This document shows, piece by piece, positions 43,525-52,590 of a DNA stretch of 64,000 nt. Numbering within the stretch: position 1 is the first letter of the stretch; every line of letters starts with the position of its first letter. Under the pieces are notes generated by a model, which had not been told where the DNA came from, searched no databases, and saw only the letters and a list, made by a program, of their open reading frames with translations. Position numbers and translations under genes: made by a program. This stretch comes from Planctomycetota bacterium. Its GTDB lineage: Bacteria > Planctomycetota > UBA1135 > GCA-002686595. The stretch is taken from positions 1 to 64,000 of the forward strand of contig JACRIN010000019.1 in the NCBI GenBank assembly GCA_016220085.1. Reading direction: 5' to 3'.

Positions 43525-44580
43525 ATGCTGCGTCGCTTCGTCCTAGTCGTCCTCGCGCTGGCGTGTTTCGCCGCGCCGTCGCTCGCCGCGGCGCAGGACG
43601 TGAAGCCCGACAAGCTCGCCTACGACGCCGCGCAAGCCCAGAAGAAGCGCGGCGAGCACCGCGACGCCGCCGGAGCGTTCGAGGCGCTCGCGCTGACGTT
43701 CCCCGACTCTCCGCTCGCGCCGAATTCGCTCGTCGAGGCAGGCGTGTGCTGGTTCACCGTCGGGCGCGACGCGCTCGAGCTCCACCGCGTGACGCCGAAA
43801 GCGCGCGAAGCGTTCGACGCCGCGCTCGGCGTCTTCGATCGCGTCACCAAGCAATGGCCGAAGTCCGGCGTCGCGTCGCGCGCCCAGTACATGCGCGGCT
43901 CGACGCGGCTCTTCGCGGGCGAGCTCGAGCTCGCCGAAGCCGCGTACGAGGGCGTGCTGACCAACTTCTCCGCCGACCCGAACTACCTCGCGAAAGCGCT
44001 CGAGCGGCGCGGCTTCGTGCGACGGCAACTGATGGAGAACGCCGCGGCGGTCGTCGACCTGAAGGCGTACCTGGAGCGCTATCCGAAGGGCGAGTCGGCG
44101 GCCGCGGTGCAGCAGTACCTCGAGCTCTCCGCGCTGCTCGACAAGCCCGCGCCGACTTGGACCGCGGAGGCTTGGATCCAGGGCGAGCCGACGCCGCTCG
44201 AGCTCTGCGGCGGACGCGTCGTCGCACTCTACTTCTTCGCTTCCTGGTGCCCGAACTGCGCGAAGGAGCTGCCGTTCATGCTCGACCTGGAGAAGCGCTT
44301 CACGCCCCGCGGCGTCGCGTTCGTCGGCGCGATGGACCAGAGCCGCGGGCAGACGGTGGCGTCGCTCGCGACGTACCTGCGCGAGAAGAAGCTCGGATTC
44401 CCGGTGCTCCAGCACGCGGGCGCGGTGTCGACCGGCTACGGGCTGCCCTCGATCCCGCATTTGGTGCTGATCGATCGCGCCGGTCGCGTGCGGTGGCGCG
44501 ACAACCCCGCGAACCTGGCGGATTGGACCCTGGAGAAACTGCTCGCCGAGGATGGGCACGAGGTCCTCGAGGGAAAGTGA
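43525..44580 (+). CDS. Exported TPR-thioredoxin-like protein (TlpA/redoxin family)
   Basis: 351 aa. Signal peptide about 1-23 (cut after LAAAQ). Residues 25-205 are tetratricopeptide-like helices resembling YbgF/BamD outer-membrane proteins (AGAFEALALTFPDSPLAP; ELAEAAYEGVLTNF). Residues 215-351 are a thioredoxin-fold TlpA domain with FFASWCPNCAKELPF (Cys242, Cys245) and the cis-Pro loop GLPSIPHLVLID. It should reduce or isomerise disulfides of envelope proteins recruited by the TPR part. ATG with GGAG 9 nt upstream. Confidence 0.88.
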   Translation: MLRRFVLVVLALACFAAPSLAAAQDVKPDKLAYDAAQAQKKRGEHRDAAGAFEALALTFPDSPLAPNSLVEAGVCWFTVGRDALELHRVTPKAREAFDAALGVFDRVTKQWPKSGVASRAQYMRGSTRLFAGELELAEAAYEGVLTNFSADPNYLAKALERRGFVRRQLMENAAAVVDLKAYLERYPKGESAAAVQQYLELSALLDKPAPTWTAEAWIQGEPTPLELCGGRVVALYFFASWCPNCAKELPFMLDLEKRFTPRGVAFVGAMDQSRGQTVASLATYLREKKLGFPVLQHAGAVSTGYGLPSIPHLVLIDRAGRVRWRDNPANLADWTLEKLLAEDGHEVLEGK

Positions 44581-44623
44581 AGGTTCGTCCGCCCCGCGCG
44601 GACCGGATTTCGTGTTCGCGTCG

Positions 44624-44629
44624 TAAATT
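44624..44629 (+). promoter_or_regulatory. -10-like TAAATT before the ECF sigma gene
   Basis: TAAATT lies 14 nt before the ATG at 44644, in the 63-bp gap after the TPR-thioredoxin gene. No -35 recognised. Confidence 0.35.
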
Positions 44630-44643
44630 GGAGTTCGACCGTC

Positions 44644-47085
44644 ATGGACCACCCGCCGGAGGACCTGCCGTCCGAGCCGCTCGTCGAAGAGGTCGCGTTC
44701 GTGCGCGCGCTCGCGCGTGAGCTGATCCACGACGAGCACGACGCCGAGGACCTCGCGCAGGACGCGTTGCTCGCCGGGCTTTCCAACGCGCCGTCGGAAC
44801 GCGCGGCGTTGCGACCGTGGCTCGCGCGCGTCGTCCGCAACGCGTCGATCGATCAGCGCCGTCGGAGCGCGACGCGCGCGCACGTCGAACGAGTTTCGGC
44901 GCGCGCCGAGGGCTTGCCGTCGGCTGCGGAGCAACTCGAGCACGAGACGGCGCGGCGCGCGTTGCACGCGGCGCTGCACGCGCTCGACGAACCGTATCGC
45001 ACCGCGCTGCGTCTGCGTTTCCTGGAGGAGCTCGCGCCGCGCGAGATCGCGCGCACTCTCGGCGTGCCGGTCGAAACGGCGCGCACGCGGATCAAGCGCG
45101 GGCTCGAGCGGCTGCGCGCCGAGCTCGATCGACGCTCGAACGGTCGCGCGGCCTGGGGCGTCGCGCTCGCCGGTTGGCTCGCCTCCGTGGAGAACGCGGC
45201 CGCTCGGAATCGGCTCGTCGCGCGCGGTGCGCTCGGCGCGACGGCGGCGGTGTTGGTCGGGCTCTGGCTCTTCGTGCCGAGGCTCGAGCAGCGCGCAGCC
45301 GGCGTCGCCGCTGAACGCGCGGACGCAGCGAGCCCCACGCGTGACCTCGCGGCGGTCGAAGACGCCGCCGAACGTCGCACGGTGGTGCCCGCGGGCGGCG
45401 AGCGCGCGGCCGGTCGTTCCACTTCCGGCGGGGCAGCGTCCGGCGGCGCCGCGATCGGTCGCGTGCGCTTCGCCGACGGCCAAGCGGCCGCGTTCGCGGA
45501 CCTCTTGGTCTGGCCGGGCGACGACGCGCGCGTCGTCGACGGACGCTTCGTCGGCACCGCGTTGCACGGCCGCGCCGACGTGCACGGGAACTTCGAGCTC
45601 GGCGGCTTGCCCGCGGAGTTCGTGCTCTTCGCGCACGTCGCGTCCGCGGCCTCGCCGAGCTGCGTCGTCGTGCGCGCCGCGAACGTCAAGCGCTACGCCG
45701 AGCTCGAGCTCGAGCTCGTCGAGCTCGCCGTGCTCACCGGCAGCCTGCACGACGACGCGGGCCGACCGCTCGACTCGGTCGAGCTCGAGTTGCGACCCGC
45801 GCCGACCCGCATCGGCCCCCATCCGACCGGACGGCGCGATTCCGCGCGCGTGCCTGCGCTCGCGTTCGCGACCCGCACCGATGCCGCCGGCGGCTTCGAG
45901 TTCCCGTGGCTCGTGCCCGGCCGCTATCGCGTGCATGTCGACGGACGCGCGCTCGGATCCGAGCTCGGCGTGAGCTCCGGCGCGCAGCTCGTGCACCTCG
46001 TCGAGCGCGCCGAAGCGACTCCGCACGCGCGCGCGGTCGCGTGGGAGATCGCGGGTCGCGTCGTCGACGCCGACGATGGCGCCGAGGTCTCGGAGTTCGA
46101 TGCGTGCGTGCTCGACGCGTCGGGTTCGAGCTGCGAAGCGTCGCGCGACGGCGCGTTCCGACTCCACGGGCAAGCGACCGCCGATGCGTGGCTCTGGCTC
46201 GGTTCGGCGAGTCGCGCGCACGAGCTCGTGCGGCTCGACGCCGCGGTCGGGCGCACGGAGCCGTTCGAGCTCGCGCGCGAAGCCTCGCTCGCGCTGCGCA
46301 TCGTCGATGGGGACGGCGCGCCGCTCGCGCACGCGCAGGTCGCGTTCGAGGAGCTCGACGGACGCCCGCGCATCGTGCCGGTCGGCGGACGGCGTTGGGC
46401 CGACGTCGCGCGCACCGACGCTCGAGGTCGCGTCGACGCGCTCGCGCTGCCGAGACGAGCGCTGCGGATCGCCGTCGCGCGGCCGAACGAGAGCGTCGCC
46501 GAGTTCTTCGTCGTCGATCTCGCCGACGGATTCGTCGGTGAACGCACGGTGGAGCTCGCGAGCGCCGCCACGCGCGTCGAGTACGAGCTCGAGCTCGACT
46601 TCGCGCCCATCGAGGTCGGCGCGCTGTCGACGCTCGCGCCGGGCGATGGCGGCGCGACGCGGACGAGCGCGTGGGGCCATGGAGGCGCGCCGCGGACGCT
46701 CGCGCCGGGCGACAGCAGCGCGATGCCGACGATCTCGCCCGGCGACGGCGCCACGACGTCGACGGTTTCATTGGTCGCACTCGACGCGAACGGCGAGCCG
46801 TGCGCACGCGCGTTGCGCTGCTTCGCCGACGGCTCCGGCCGCGCGCGCGAGCCGTTCGGACGCCGCGAGCTCTCGCTCGCCGCCGACGGCCGGCCCGAAG
46901 CGCTCGTCGACATCGCTCCGGGGATCCTCGACGAAGCCGCCCCCGCGCCAGGTCGCACGCTCGCGCTCTTCCCGCGGCGCGCGGTGCGAGTCGAGGTCCG
47001 CGACGAACGCGGCGTGCTCCACGAGCTCGACCTACCGCGTCCGACCGACGGCCGCCGCGTGCGCGTCGGCGGCGCGCCGCGCTGA
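44644..47085 (+). CDS. ECF sigma factor with transmembrane helix and long external tail
   Basis: 813 aa. Residues 15-75 are sigma region 2 (DEHDAEDLAQDALLAG; WLARVVRNASIDQRRR) and 108-160 are region 4 with the helix-turn-helix LAPREIARTLGVPVETARTRIKRG. One transmembrane helix follows (about 193-212). The remaining 600 residues hold several carboxypeptidase-regulatory-like or Ig-like beta domains (GGFEFPWLVPGRYRVHVDG; RIVDGDGAPLAHAQVAFEEL) and a 12-residue repeat segment near 660-700. The sigma domains and an external sensor-like region on one membrane-bound chain suggest direct signal transduction or release by proteolysis. It ends 5 bp from the convergent beta-helix gene. Confidence 0.85.
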   Translation: MDHPPEDLPSEPLVEEVAFVRALARELIHDEHDAEDLAQDALLAGLSNAPSERAALRPWLARVVRNASIDQRRRSATRAHVERVSARAEGLPSAAEQLEHETARRALHAALHALDEPYRTALRLRFLEELAPREIARTLGVPVETARTRIKRGLERLRAELDRRSNGRAAWGVALAGWLASVENAAARNRLVARGALGATAAVLVGLWLFVPRLEQRAAGVAAERADAASPTRDLAAVEDAAERRTVVPAGGERAAGRSTSGGAASGGAAIGRVRFADGQAAAFADLLVWPGDDARVVDGRFVGTALHGRADVHGNFELGGLPAEFVLFAHVASAASPSCVVVRAANVKRYAELELELVELAVLTGSLHDDAGRPLDSVELELRPAPTRIGPHPTGRRDSARVPALAFATRTDAAGGFEFPWLVPGRYRVHVDGRALGSELGVSSGAQLVHLVERAEATPHARAVAWEIAGRVVDADDGAEVSEFDACVLDASGSSCEASRDGAFRLHGQATADAWLWLGSASRAHELVRLDAAVGRTEPFELAREASLALRIVDGDGAPLAHAQVAFEELDGRPRIVPVGGRRWADVARTDARGRVDALALPRRALRIAVARPNESVAEFFVVDLADGFVGERTVELASAATRVEYELELDFAPIEVGALSTLAPGDGGATRTSAWGHGGAPRTLAPGDSSAMPTISPGDGATTSTVSLVALDANGEPCARALRCFADGSGRAREPFGRRELSLAADGRPEALVDIAPGILDEAAPAPGRTLALFPRRAVRVEVRDERGVLHELDLPRPTDGRRVRVGGAPR

Positions 47086-47090
47086 GGCGG

Positions 47091-49394
47091 TCAAGGCGCG
47101 TAGGTGATCGAGAGCGCGTTCGACGTGTTGTAGGTCGAACCGCACGGGCCGTTCGGGTCGCGGAACCACGCTTGGAAGTGGTACGTCGTGCCCGCGTGCA
47201 GCTTGCCGCTCGCCTTCGCGACCGGCGAGGAGAGCGAGAACGCGCCGCTCGCGCCCGTCGAGCCCGGCGTGAAGCGATGGATCGGCACGGTGCAGAGCAA
47301 ACCGTCGCCGAACGCGATGCCGTAGCCGGCGCCGGTCTGGTTCGTGCCGACGAAGACCAGGACGGACTTGTTGCTCGGCATGTCGGTGGTGGTCAGCACC
47401 GCGTCGTCAGCGCCGAGACTCGCGCTTCCTGTCGCGCGCAGCGCGGCGCCCTCGCCGCTCGAGTTCTCGCAACCCATGCCGGGGTCCTTGTCGTTGCCGC
47501 ATGGGCAACTGACGACACTGCCGTCGCCCGAGCAGAACACGGTGCCGAGTGGCGGAGCGACGACGGTCAGCGTCGCGACATTGCTGGTGATCGAGCCGCA
47601 AGCGTTCGAGACGACGCAGTCGTAGCCGCCCGCGTCCGCCGCGGTCAGCCCGTGCACCGTCAGCGTCGCCGTGTGCGTGCCGGAGAAATGGCCGTCGTCG
47701 GCGAGAGCGACGTTGGCCCTGCGCCACTGATAGTTCGGCGCGGCGCCTGTCGCCAACACGTCGAGGCTCGCGGTCGTGCCGGCACCGACGCTCTTCGAGA
47801 GCGGTTGGATCACGATCGCCGGGCACGCCGGCGGCGGCGGGCTGCCGAACTCGTACGCGCCCATGTCGACGGTGAAGGAGCTCGCACCCTGCCACACGCG
47901 CTGATGACCATCGAGATCGAGCTCCGCGGTGCCCGGCAACAGCGCGTTCGAGCCCGCGTCGATGCACGGCGAACCCGCGGTGAGGCGCAGGTCGAGCGTC
48001 GCGTAGCTCGCGAACTGCGGATTCGTCTCGATGCAACCCGGCACGTCGGCCTGTTGCGGCGGCGGATCGTTGGGATCGGGCGCGAAGAGCCCTTCGACGC
48101 AGCAGTGCTCGATCGCGACGTTGCCCTTGTAGTTCGCTTGGCGCGTCGACGCCGGCGGCGGCGCCGTGTTGCCCCACAGGATCGAGTCGTACACCGCGAT
48201 GTCGTAGGTGCCTCCGCCGTACACCGCGCCCGCCTCGCCCGTGACGACGCGATTCTTCACGAGCGTGCACCCGACGACACGCATCGGGTGGTTCCAGTAG
48301 TTCGTCGCGCCGATCGCCGAGCCGTAGCCGCTGACCGTCGTGCCGCCGACGACGCAGCTGTAGACGTCGTTCTCGACGAAGAGCGAGTCCACGATCGTCG
48401 ACTCGCCCCACACGTACAGCGCGCCGCCCGCGTTCGCCTTGTTTCGTCGGAAGACGCACTCGCGAACGACCAAGCCGTCGCTGAAGCTCGAGAGCCCGCC
48501 GCCGCGCGCCTGCTCGACGCCGCCGCCGGAGTAGAACTGCTGCGCGGAGTTCGAATCGAACGTGCAGCGCAGCACGGTGATCGGCGGCAGATTCCAACCG
48601 AGCGTCAACCCCGCACCTTGCGCCTCTTGCCCGCCGGAGCCGGTGGTCGCGAAGTTGTCGTAGAACACGCAGTCTTCGATCACCGGTTGGCTGACTCCGG
48701 CGACGTGGACCGCGCCGCTGCCCAAGTGCACCCAGTTGTGCTGGAAGACGCAGTCGCGCAGCGTCGGGCTTCCGTCGAGCACGTAGATCGCGCTGCCGGA
48801 ACCGAAGGCGGCGAGGTTGTACTCGAAGGTGCAGCGCTCGATCGTCGGGCTCGCGTTCTTGCACATCAGGCCGCCGGCGTACATCTCCCACGAGCCCGCG
48901 GGGGTGCCGGACGGTCCCGTGCTGCCGTCGCGCACGACGAACCCGTCGAGGATCGCGGTCGCGTCGACGAACGACGCGGTCACGACCTGTGCACTGTTCG
49001 ACGTGCCGATGTTCCAGCCGTTCCACCACGGACTGCCGTAGAAGTCGTCCTGGCCGACGTCTCCGGAGAGAATCGTCGGGTGCGCGATCCAGTCGCGCTG
49101 CGCGAGGCTGGTCTCGCCGCCCGCAAAGCCGCCGTACAGCGCCACGCCGCTCTTCAGCACGAAACTGTCGGACATCTGCGCGCTCGGACCGGGCAGGTAC
49201 GTGCCGCTCGCGACCCAGAGCTCCTCACCGGCGGCCGCGGCATCGAGCGCGACCCGCAGGCTCGTGTAGGCGTTGCTCCAACTCGTCCCGTCGTTCGCGC
49301 CGGTCGCGGCGTGGTCGACGTAGACGACCTGAGCGGCGAGCACGGGGCTCGCGAGGCAGACGGAGACGAAGGCGGCGATCGACGGAATGCACAT
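47091..49394 (-). CDS. Secreted right-handed beta-helix protein with Ig-like and Cys-rich C-terminal domains
   Basis: 767 aa. Signal peptide (cut near VLAAQ). Residues about 25-480 are parallel beta-helix rungs (TIERCTFEYN, PTLRDCVFQHNW, VVRECVFRRN), like choice-of-anchor-Q/polymorphic outer-membrane-protein-type sheets. About 500-600 is an Ig-like domain (AAPNYQWRRAN; DAGGYDCVVSNACG). The last ~150 residues begin FCSGDGSVVSCPCGNDKDPG and contain AWFRDPNGPCG, a module I associate with planctomycete exoproteins. Likely an extracellular polysaccharide-binding or adhesive protein; no lyase residues identified. ATG (49394) just after the promoter-poor leader. Confidence 0.82.
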   Translation of the reverse strand: MCIPSIAAFVSVCLASPVLAAQVVYVDHAATGANDGTSWSNAYTSLRVALDAAAAGEELWVASGTYLPGPSAQMSDSFVLKSGVALYGGFAGGETSLAQRDWIAHPTILSGDVGQDDFYGSPWWNGWNIGTSNSAQVVTASFVDATAILDGFVVRDGSTGPSGTPAGSWEMYAGGLMCKNASPTIERCTFEYNLAAFGSGSAIYVLDGSPTLRDCVFQHNWVHLGSGAVHVAGVSQPVIEDCVFYDNFATTGSGGQEAQGAGLTLGWNLPPITVLRCTFDSNSAQQFYSGGGVEQARGGGLSSFSDGLVVRECVFRRNKANAGGALYVWGESTIVDSLFVENDVYSCVVGGTTVSGYGSAIGATNYWNHPMRVVGCTLVKNRVVTGEAGAVYGGGTYDIAVYDSILWGNTAPPPASTRQANYKGNVAIEHCCVEGLFAPDPNDPPPQQADVPGCIETNPQFASYATLDLRLTAGSPCIDAGSNALLPGTAELDLDGHQRVWQGASSFTVDMGAYEFGSPPPPACPAIVIQPLSKSVGAGTTASLDVLATGAAPNYQWRRANVALADDGHFSGTHTATLTVHGLTAADAGGYDCVVSNACGSITSNVATLTVVAPPLGTVFCSGDGSVVSCPCGNDKDPGMGCENSSGEGAALRATGSASLGADDAVLTTTDMPSNKSVLVFVGTNQTGAGYGIAFGDGLLCTVPIHRFTPGSTGASGAFSLSSPVAKASGKLHAGTTYHFQAWFRDPNGPCGSTYNTSNALSITYAP

Positions 49395-49673
49395 GGGGGA
49401 TCTCGGGCGAGCTGGGGACGGACTCAGTCTCGCCGATCGTCAGCAATCCGCGCGCCTTCGTCGGCGAGTCCAGTGAACGCAGGGCGGAGTCTCGCGCCGG
49501 CGAGTGGGGCGAGCCCGCGTCCGTCCGCGGCGTCCAATACGTGGACATGCCGCCGCAATCTCAGGCGCGAGCGGAGCAGCGCCCAGACCTCGGTGCACGC
49601 GTGCATGTCGGTCTGCACCGCCGTGAGACGCCTCGAGAGCCGGAGGCGCGTGGGGTTCCCGCCGGCACAGCCG
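49395..49673. other. Intergenic, nothing recognised
   Basis: About 280 bp upstream of the beta-helix gene and downstream of the HIRAN gene. It marks the left border of a less GC-biased accessory segment. No terminator hairpin or promoter pair stands out. Confidence 0.5.
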
Positions 49674-50447
49674 TCACGCGACCTTCTCGAACTCCACCCT
49701 GGTCGCGTCGGATGAAATCGGTTGGTATCGCTCCGTAGCGAACGGCGCGAAATCTGGAACCGCATCGGCGGTCAATTCGCAGATGAGGCGGACCTCCACG
49801 GGAAACGGCGCCGGATTGACCAACGCCACGGAGACGCGCACCTCGCCTTCGATCAGACGCCGGACGTCCTCGTTCAGATACCTGGGGATGTACCCAACCA
49901 CAGCCTTGTCTTCCGTTCGAAGCGCGATCGCCAGCGGGTCGTGCTCGTTCTGAAGGTCGAGCATGCACCACAGTCGGTCGCCGCTCCGAAGTTGGCGGAT
50001 CGCATCCTCCGCGGCAGCGACGAATCGGATCCCGCGAACGGGGAATGTGTATCGCCACTGCTGACGCACTCGGTCCAACGCCGGTGGAGAAAAAACTTCG
50101 AACGAGTCCGTGAGTCTCGTCCCTCCGCTGCGGGCGAGGATCTCCAAGGGCTGTGCGCCCGGTTCCAGTCCGAGGCTTTCAACGTACCGCGCATACTCCT
50201 GACGCGACGCCGGCATGAGCCGGTTGGCGAGCATCGGATGCAGTTCGTGGGATCGATACACGGCATCGATCGATGCCATTCCGTGGAAGGGGTGGAATCC
50301 CCGCGCCAGTGCATCGCGAACACCCTGGATGTAGCCGAACTCGTACCGAGGGCGCGAGCCCAACTCCACGATCCGAGCGATCGGGAAGTAGCCGGCGTGC
50401 AGCGGTTCCTGCCAAGTCATGTACAGGAGGTTCGTGGCCGTCGTCAT
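49674..50447 (-). CDS. HIRAN-domain protein of the HipA-like/HIRAN pair
   Basis: 257 aa, soluble. The N-terminal part (LYMTWQEPLHAGYFPIARIV; YEFGYIQGVRDALARGFHPF; ILARSGGTRLTDSFEVF) is a conserved module of its own. The C-terminal ~100 residues are a HIRAN domain: GIRFVA, SGDRLWCMLDLQNEHDPLAI and VVGYIPRYLNED. HIRAN domains bind DNA 3' ends or nucleic-acid damage in eukaryotic HLTF; bacterial stand-alone versions are uncharacterised. ATG at 50447 overlaps the kinase stop by 4 nt, so the pair is translationally coupled. Codon use differs from the neighbours. Confidence 0.85.
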   Translation of the reverse strand: MTTATNLLYMTWQEPLHAGYFPIARIVELGSRPRYEFGYIQGVRDALARGFHPFHGMASIDAVYRSHELHPMLANRLMPASRQEYARYVESLGLEPGAQPLEILARSGGTRLTDSFEVFSPPALDRVRQQWRYTFPVRGIRFVAAAEDAIRQLRSGDRLWCMLDLQNEHDPLAIALRTEDKAVVGYIPRYLNEDVRRLIEGEVRVSVALVNPAPFPVEVRLICELTADAVPDFAPFATERYQPISSDATRVEFEKVA

Positions 50448-51390
50448 CGGGTGAGTCGCGTGAGCAGCCGCTCGTAGGACACGCCCAGCATAGCCTTCGC
50501 GAACTCCTTGCAGGTATCCGTCATGCGATCGCCCGGCATCCCATCGACGGTGGCAAGGAACTCGGCGAGAGGTACGGACGCAAGCGCGGAAAGCCAACCA
50601 CCGCGCGCGCGCGGATAGAGGTCCCCGGCACGGTCGAACGCATCGAGCGGGCGCAGGCGCTCTCGATCGACATCGGACGAGTAGAACGCACCTTTCGCGC
50701 GTTCAACAAAGCGTTCGACGCGGTAGCCGTGGTCGTTCGACGCGAGCCTCGCGGCGCGTTCGGCGTCGCCAAGGCCGAAGGCAAACGACGACGCGTGGTC
50801 GAATGTTGGCGCCAGTCGCAGCATGCGCTGGCCACCTGGCGCGCGACTCTCCAAGACGCCCCAGTTCTCGTGGTGCCGGTCGAGGTTGGTCACGAGCGCG
50901 TCGAGCATGACGTACCCCAGGTACACGTCTGCGGCCGTTTCGATGTCCCCCTCGGCATGAAATCGGTAGGCGGTAGCATCTCCACGCCGCTGAGGGTCCG
51001 AAAGACACGCTCGATGGTGTGTCCGCCGACCCGGATTCCGGAGCGCCCTGGATAGCCCGGGTCCGCTTCGACGAGGAGTGCATTGCCCAGAATCAACTCC
51101 CCCGCCCGACGCGCGTGCGTGAAATCGCGTGAGATCACTCCGGGCGCGCCACAGTGCACCGCGAGCTCGACCTCAGCATGGGGAATCCCGAGAAGCGCGG
51201 CGACTCGCGCTACGAGTGCCTCGGCCCAGTCGTCCCCGGTCGTGGGACGGTAGCGGTACTTGAACAGCCAGTACCCGTCTTCCGCATCGGTACCTGGCTC
51301 TCGCAACCAGACCTTGCGCTTTGTGCCAAGGGTCTCGCCGCGTTCCGCAACCCAGCTAGAGACGTCACGTCCGGATTCCAACTCAGCCAC
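50444..51390 (-). pseudogene. HipA-like Ser/Thr kinase, interrupted by a one-base frameshift
   Basis: Two frames together give about 315 aa. Frame 1 runs from GTG 51390 (MAELESGRDVSSW; WLREPGTDAEDGYWLFKYR with the ATP-site Lys). Frame 2 runs to 50444 and holds the catalytic loop TNLDRHHENWG and the metal site LAPTFDHASSF, both diagnostic of HipA-type kinases. Frame 1 passes into frame 2 at a run of five C (50947-50951; five G on the coding strand). Six G would restore MPRGDIETAADVYLGYVML. Possibilities are a real inactivating deletion, slippage-controlled expression, or a sequencing error. No HipB-like helix-turn-helix antitoxin is adjacent. The HIRAN gene overlaps its end. Confidence 0.85.
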
Positions 51391-51401
51391 CCAGTCCGAA
51401 C

Positions 51402-51407
51402 AGACTA
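51402..51407 (-). promoter_or_regulatory. -10-like TAGTCT before the HipA-like/HIRAN module
   Basis: On the minus strand TAGTCT ends 11 nt before the GTG at 51390, inside CGCTAGTCTG, a block also found before island gene B (18283-18288). Confidence 0.5.
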
Positions 51408-51473
51408 GCGTCGCCGGGGTTGGTTACACCAAACGCGACGTGCAGGACGACCGAGTTGCCCAGGCGCCCGACG

Positions 51474-52544
51474 TCAGACTTTCGCGGTGATCGCGCGGAG
51501 CTCGCGTGCGACCAGTTGACCGACTTCGCTGCACTTGTGCATGCCGGTCTGCACGCCTTTCAAACGCTTCGAGCGGAAGAGATCGCCGACGACCTGGTCG
51601 ATCGCGGTCGCGGCCTGCTTCTCGCCGAGGTACTCGAGCATCATCGACGCGGCCATGATCGCCGCGATCGGCGAGCTGACGTCCTTGCCGGCGTGCTTGG
51701 GCGCCGAGCCGTGGATCGGCTCGAACAGCGACACGCGGCCCGGGTGGATGTTGCCGCTCGCGGCGATGCCCATGCCGCCTTGGATCATCGCGCCGAGGTC
51801 CGTGATGATGTCGCCGAACAGGTTCGGCGTCACCGCGACGTCGAACCACTCGGGATTCTTCACCATCCACATGCACGCTGCGTCGATGTAGGCGTGGTCG
51901 GTCTTGCAGTCGGGGTACTCCTTCGCGACTTCGGCGAACGTGCGCGTCCAGATGTCCTGCGCGCGCACCGCGTTGGCCTTGTCGATCAGCGTCACTTGCT
52001 TGCGCTTGCCGCGCGCGCGAGCGCAGTCGAAGGCGTAGCGGATCGCACGCTCGACGCCGATGCGCGTGTAGACCATCGTTTGCGTCGCGACCTCGTGGAA
52101 CTGGCCCTTGTGCGTGAAGCCGTGAGCCCCGACGTAGGCGTCTTCCGTGTTCTCGCGGACGAACACCATGTCGACGTCTTCGGGCTTCTTGTCCTTCAGC
52201 GGGCAGAGCGACTCGTCGTACAGCTTGATCGGACGCAAGTTGATGTAGAGGTCGAGCTCGAAGCGGCACTTCGCGATGATGCCGTACTCGATCAAGCCGA
52301 CCGGAAGACGCGGATCGCCGATCGCGCCGAGGTAGATCGCATTGTGCTGTTTCGTTTCCTCGAACGCGGCGTCCGGAAAGATCTCCTTGGTCTTCAGATA
52401 GTGCTCGGACCCGAACGGATAAATCGTGCGCTTCGTGCGGAAGCCGAAGACTTCTTCCGCCACGGTCAGCACGTTCATGGCTTCGCGCGTGACCTCCGGG
52501 CCGATGCCGTCGCCGGCGATGACTGCGATCGAATACGTCTTCAT
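51474..52544 (-). CDS. Isocitrate/isopropylmalate dehydrogenase family enzyme
   Basis: 356 aa, usual for LeuB or NAD-IDH. Nucleotide and substrate motifs: [26 protein letters not shown] (substrate Arg), [13 protein letters not shown], the Lys/Asp region [33 protein letters not shown] (metal Asp) and [13 protein letters not shown]. The RENTED block is closer to isocitrate, homoisocitrate or tartrate dehydrogenases than to LeuB, whose equivalent is usually RELTGG. Adjacent to an aconitase-family gene, so isocitrate to 2-oxoglutarate is my preferred role; 3-isopropylmalate remains possible. AAGGA lies just before the ATG at 52544. Confidence 0.9.
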   Translation of the reverse strand: MKTYSIAVIAGDGIGPEVTREAMNVLTVAEEVFGFRTKRTIYPFGSEHYLKTKEIFPDAAFEETKQHNAIYLGAIGDPRLPVGLIEYGIIAKCRFELDLYINLRPIKLYDESLCPLKDKKPEDVDMVFVRENTEDAYVGAHGFTHKGQFHEVATQTMVYTRIGVERAIRYAFDCARARGKRKQVTLIDKANAVRAQDIWTRTFAEVAKEYPDCKTDHAYIDAACMWMVKNPEWFDVAVTPNLFGDIITDLGAMIQGGMGIAASGNIHPGRVSLFEPIHGSAPKHAGKDVSSPIAAIMAASMMLEYLGEKQAATAIDQVVGDLFRSKRLKGVQTGMHKCSEVGQLVARELRAITAKV

Positions 52545-52590
52545 GGTTCCTTCCGAGATGCTGGGGAGAATCTGCGTCGCGAGATGGCTG

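Noticed and set aside
43543-49715. Long open frames opposite the ECF sigma gene (minus, to 46680) and opposite the beta-helix gene (plus, to 49715)
   Set aside because: Both overlap genes with clear domains and read as low-complexity Arg/Ala-rich sequence.
51474-52544. Calling the dehydrogenase leuB and the aconitase-family enzyme leuCD outright
   Set aside because: The RENTED motif and the lack of leuA nearby leave isocitrate as likely; no symbol assigned.
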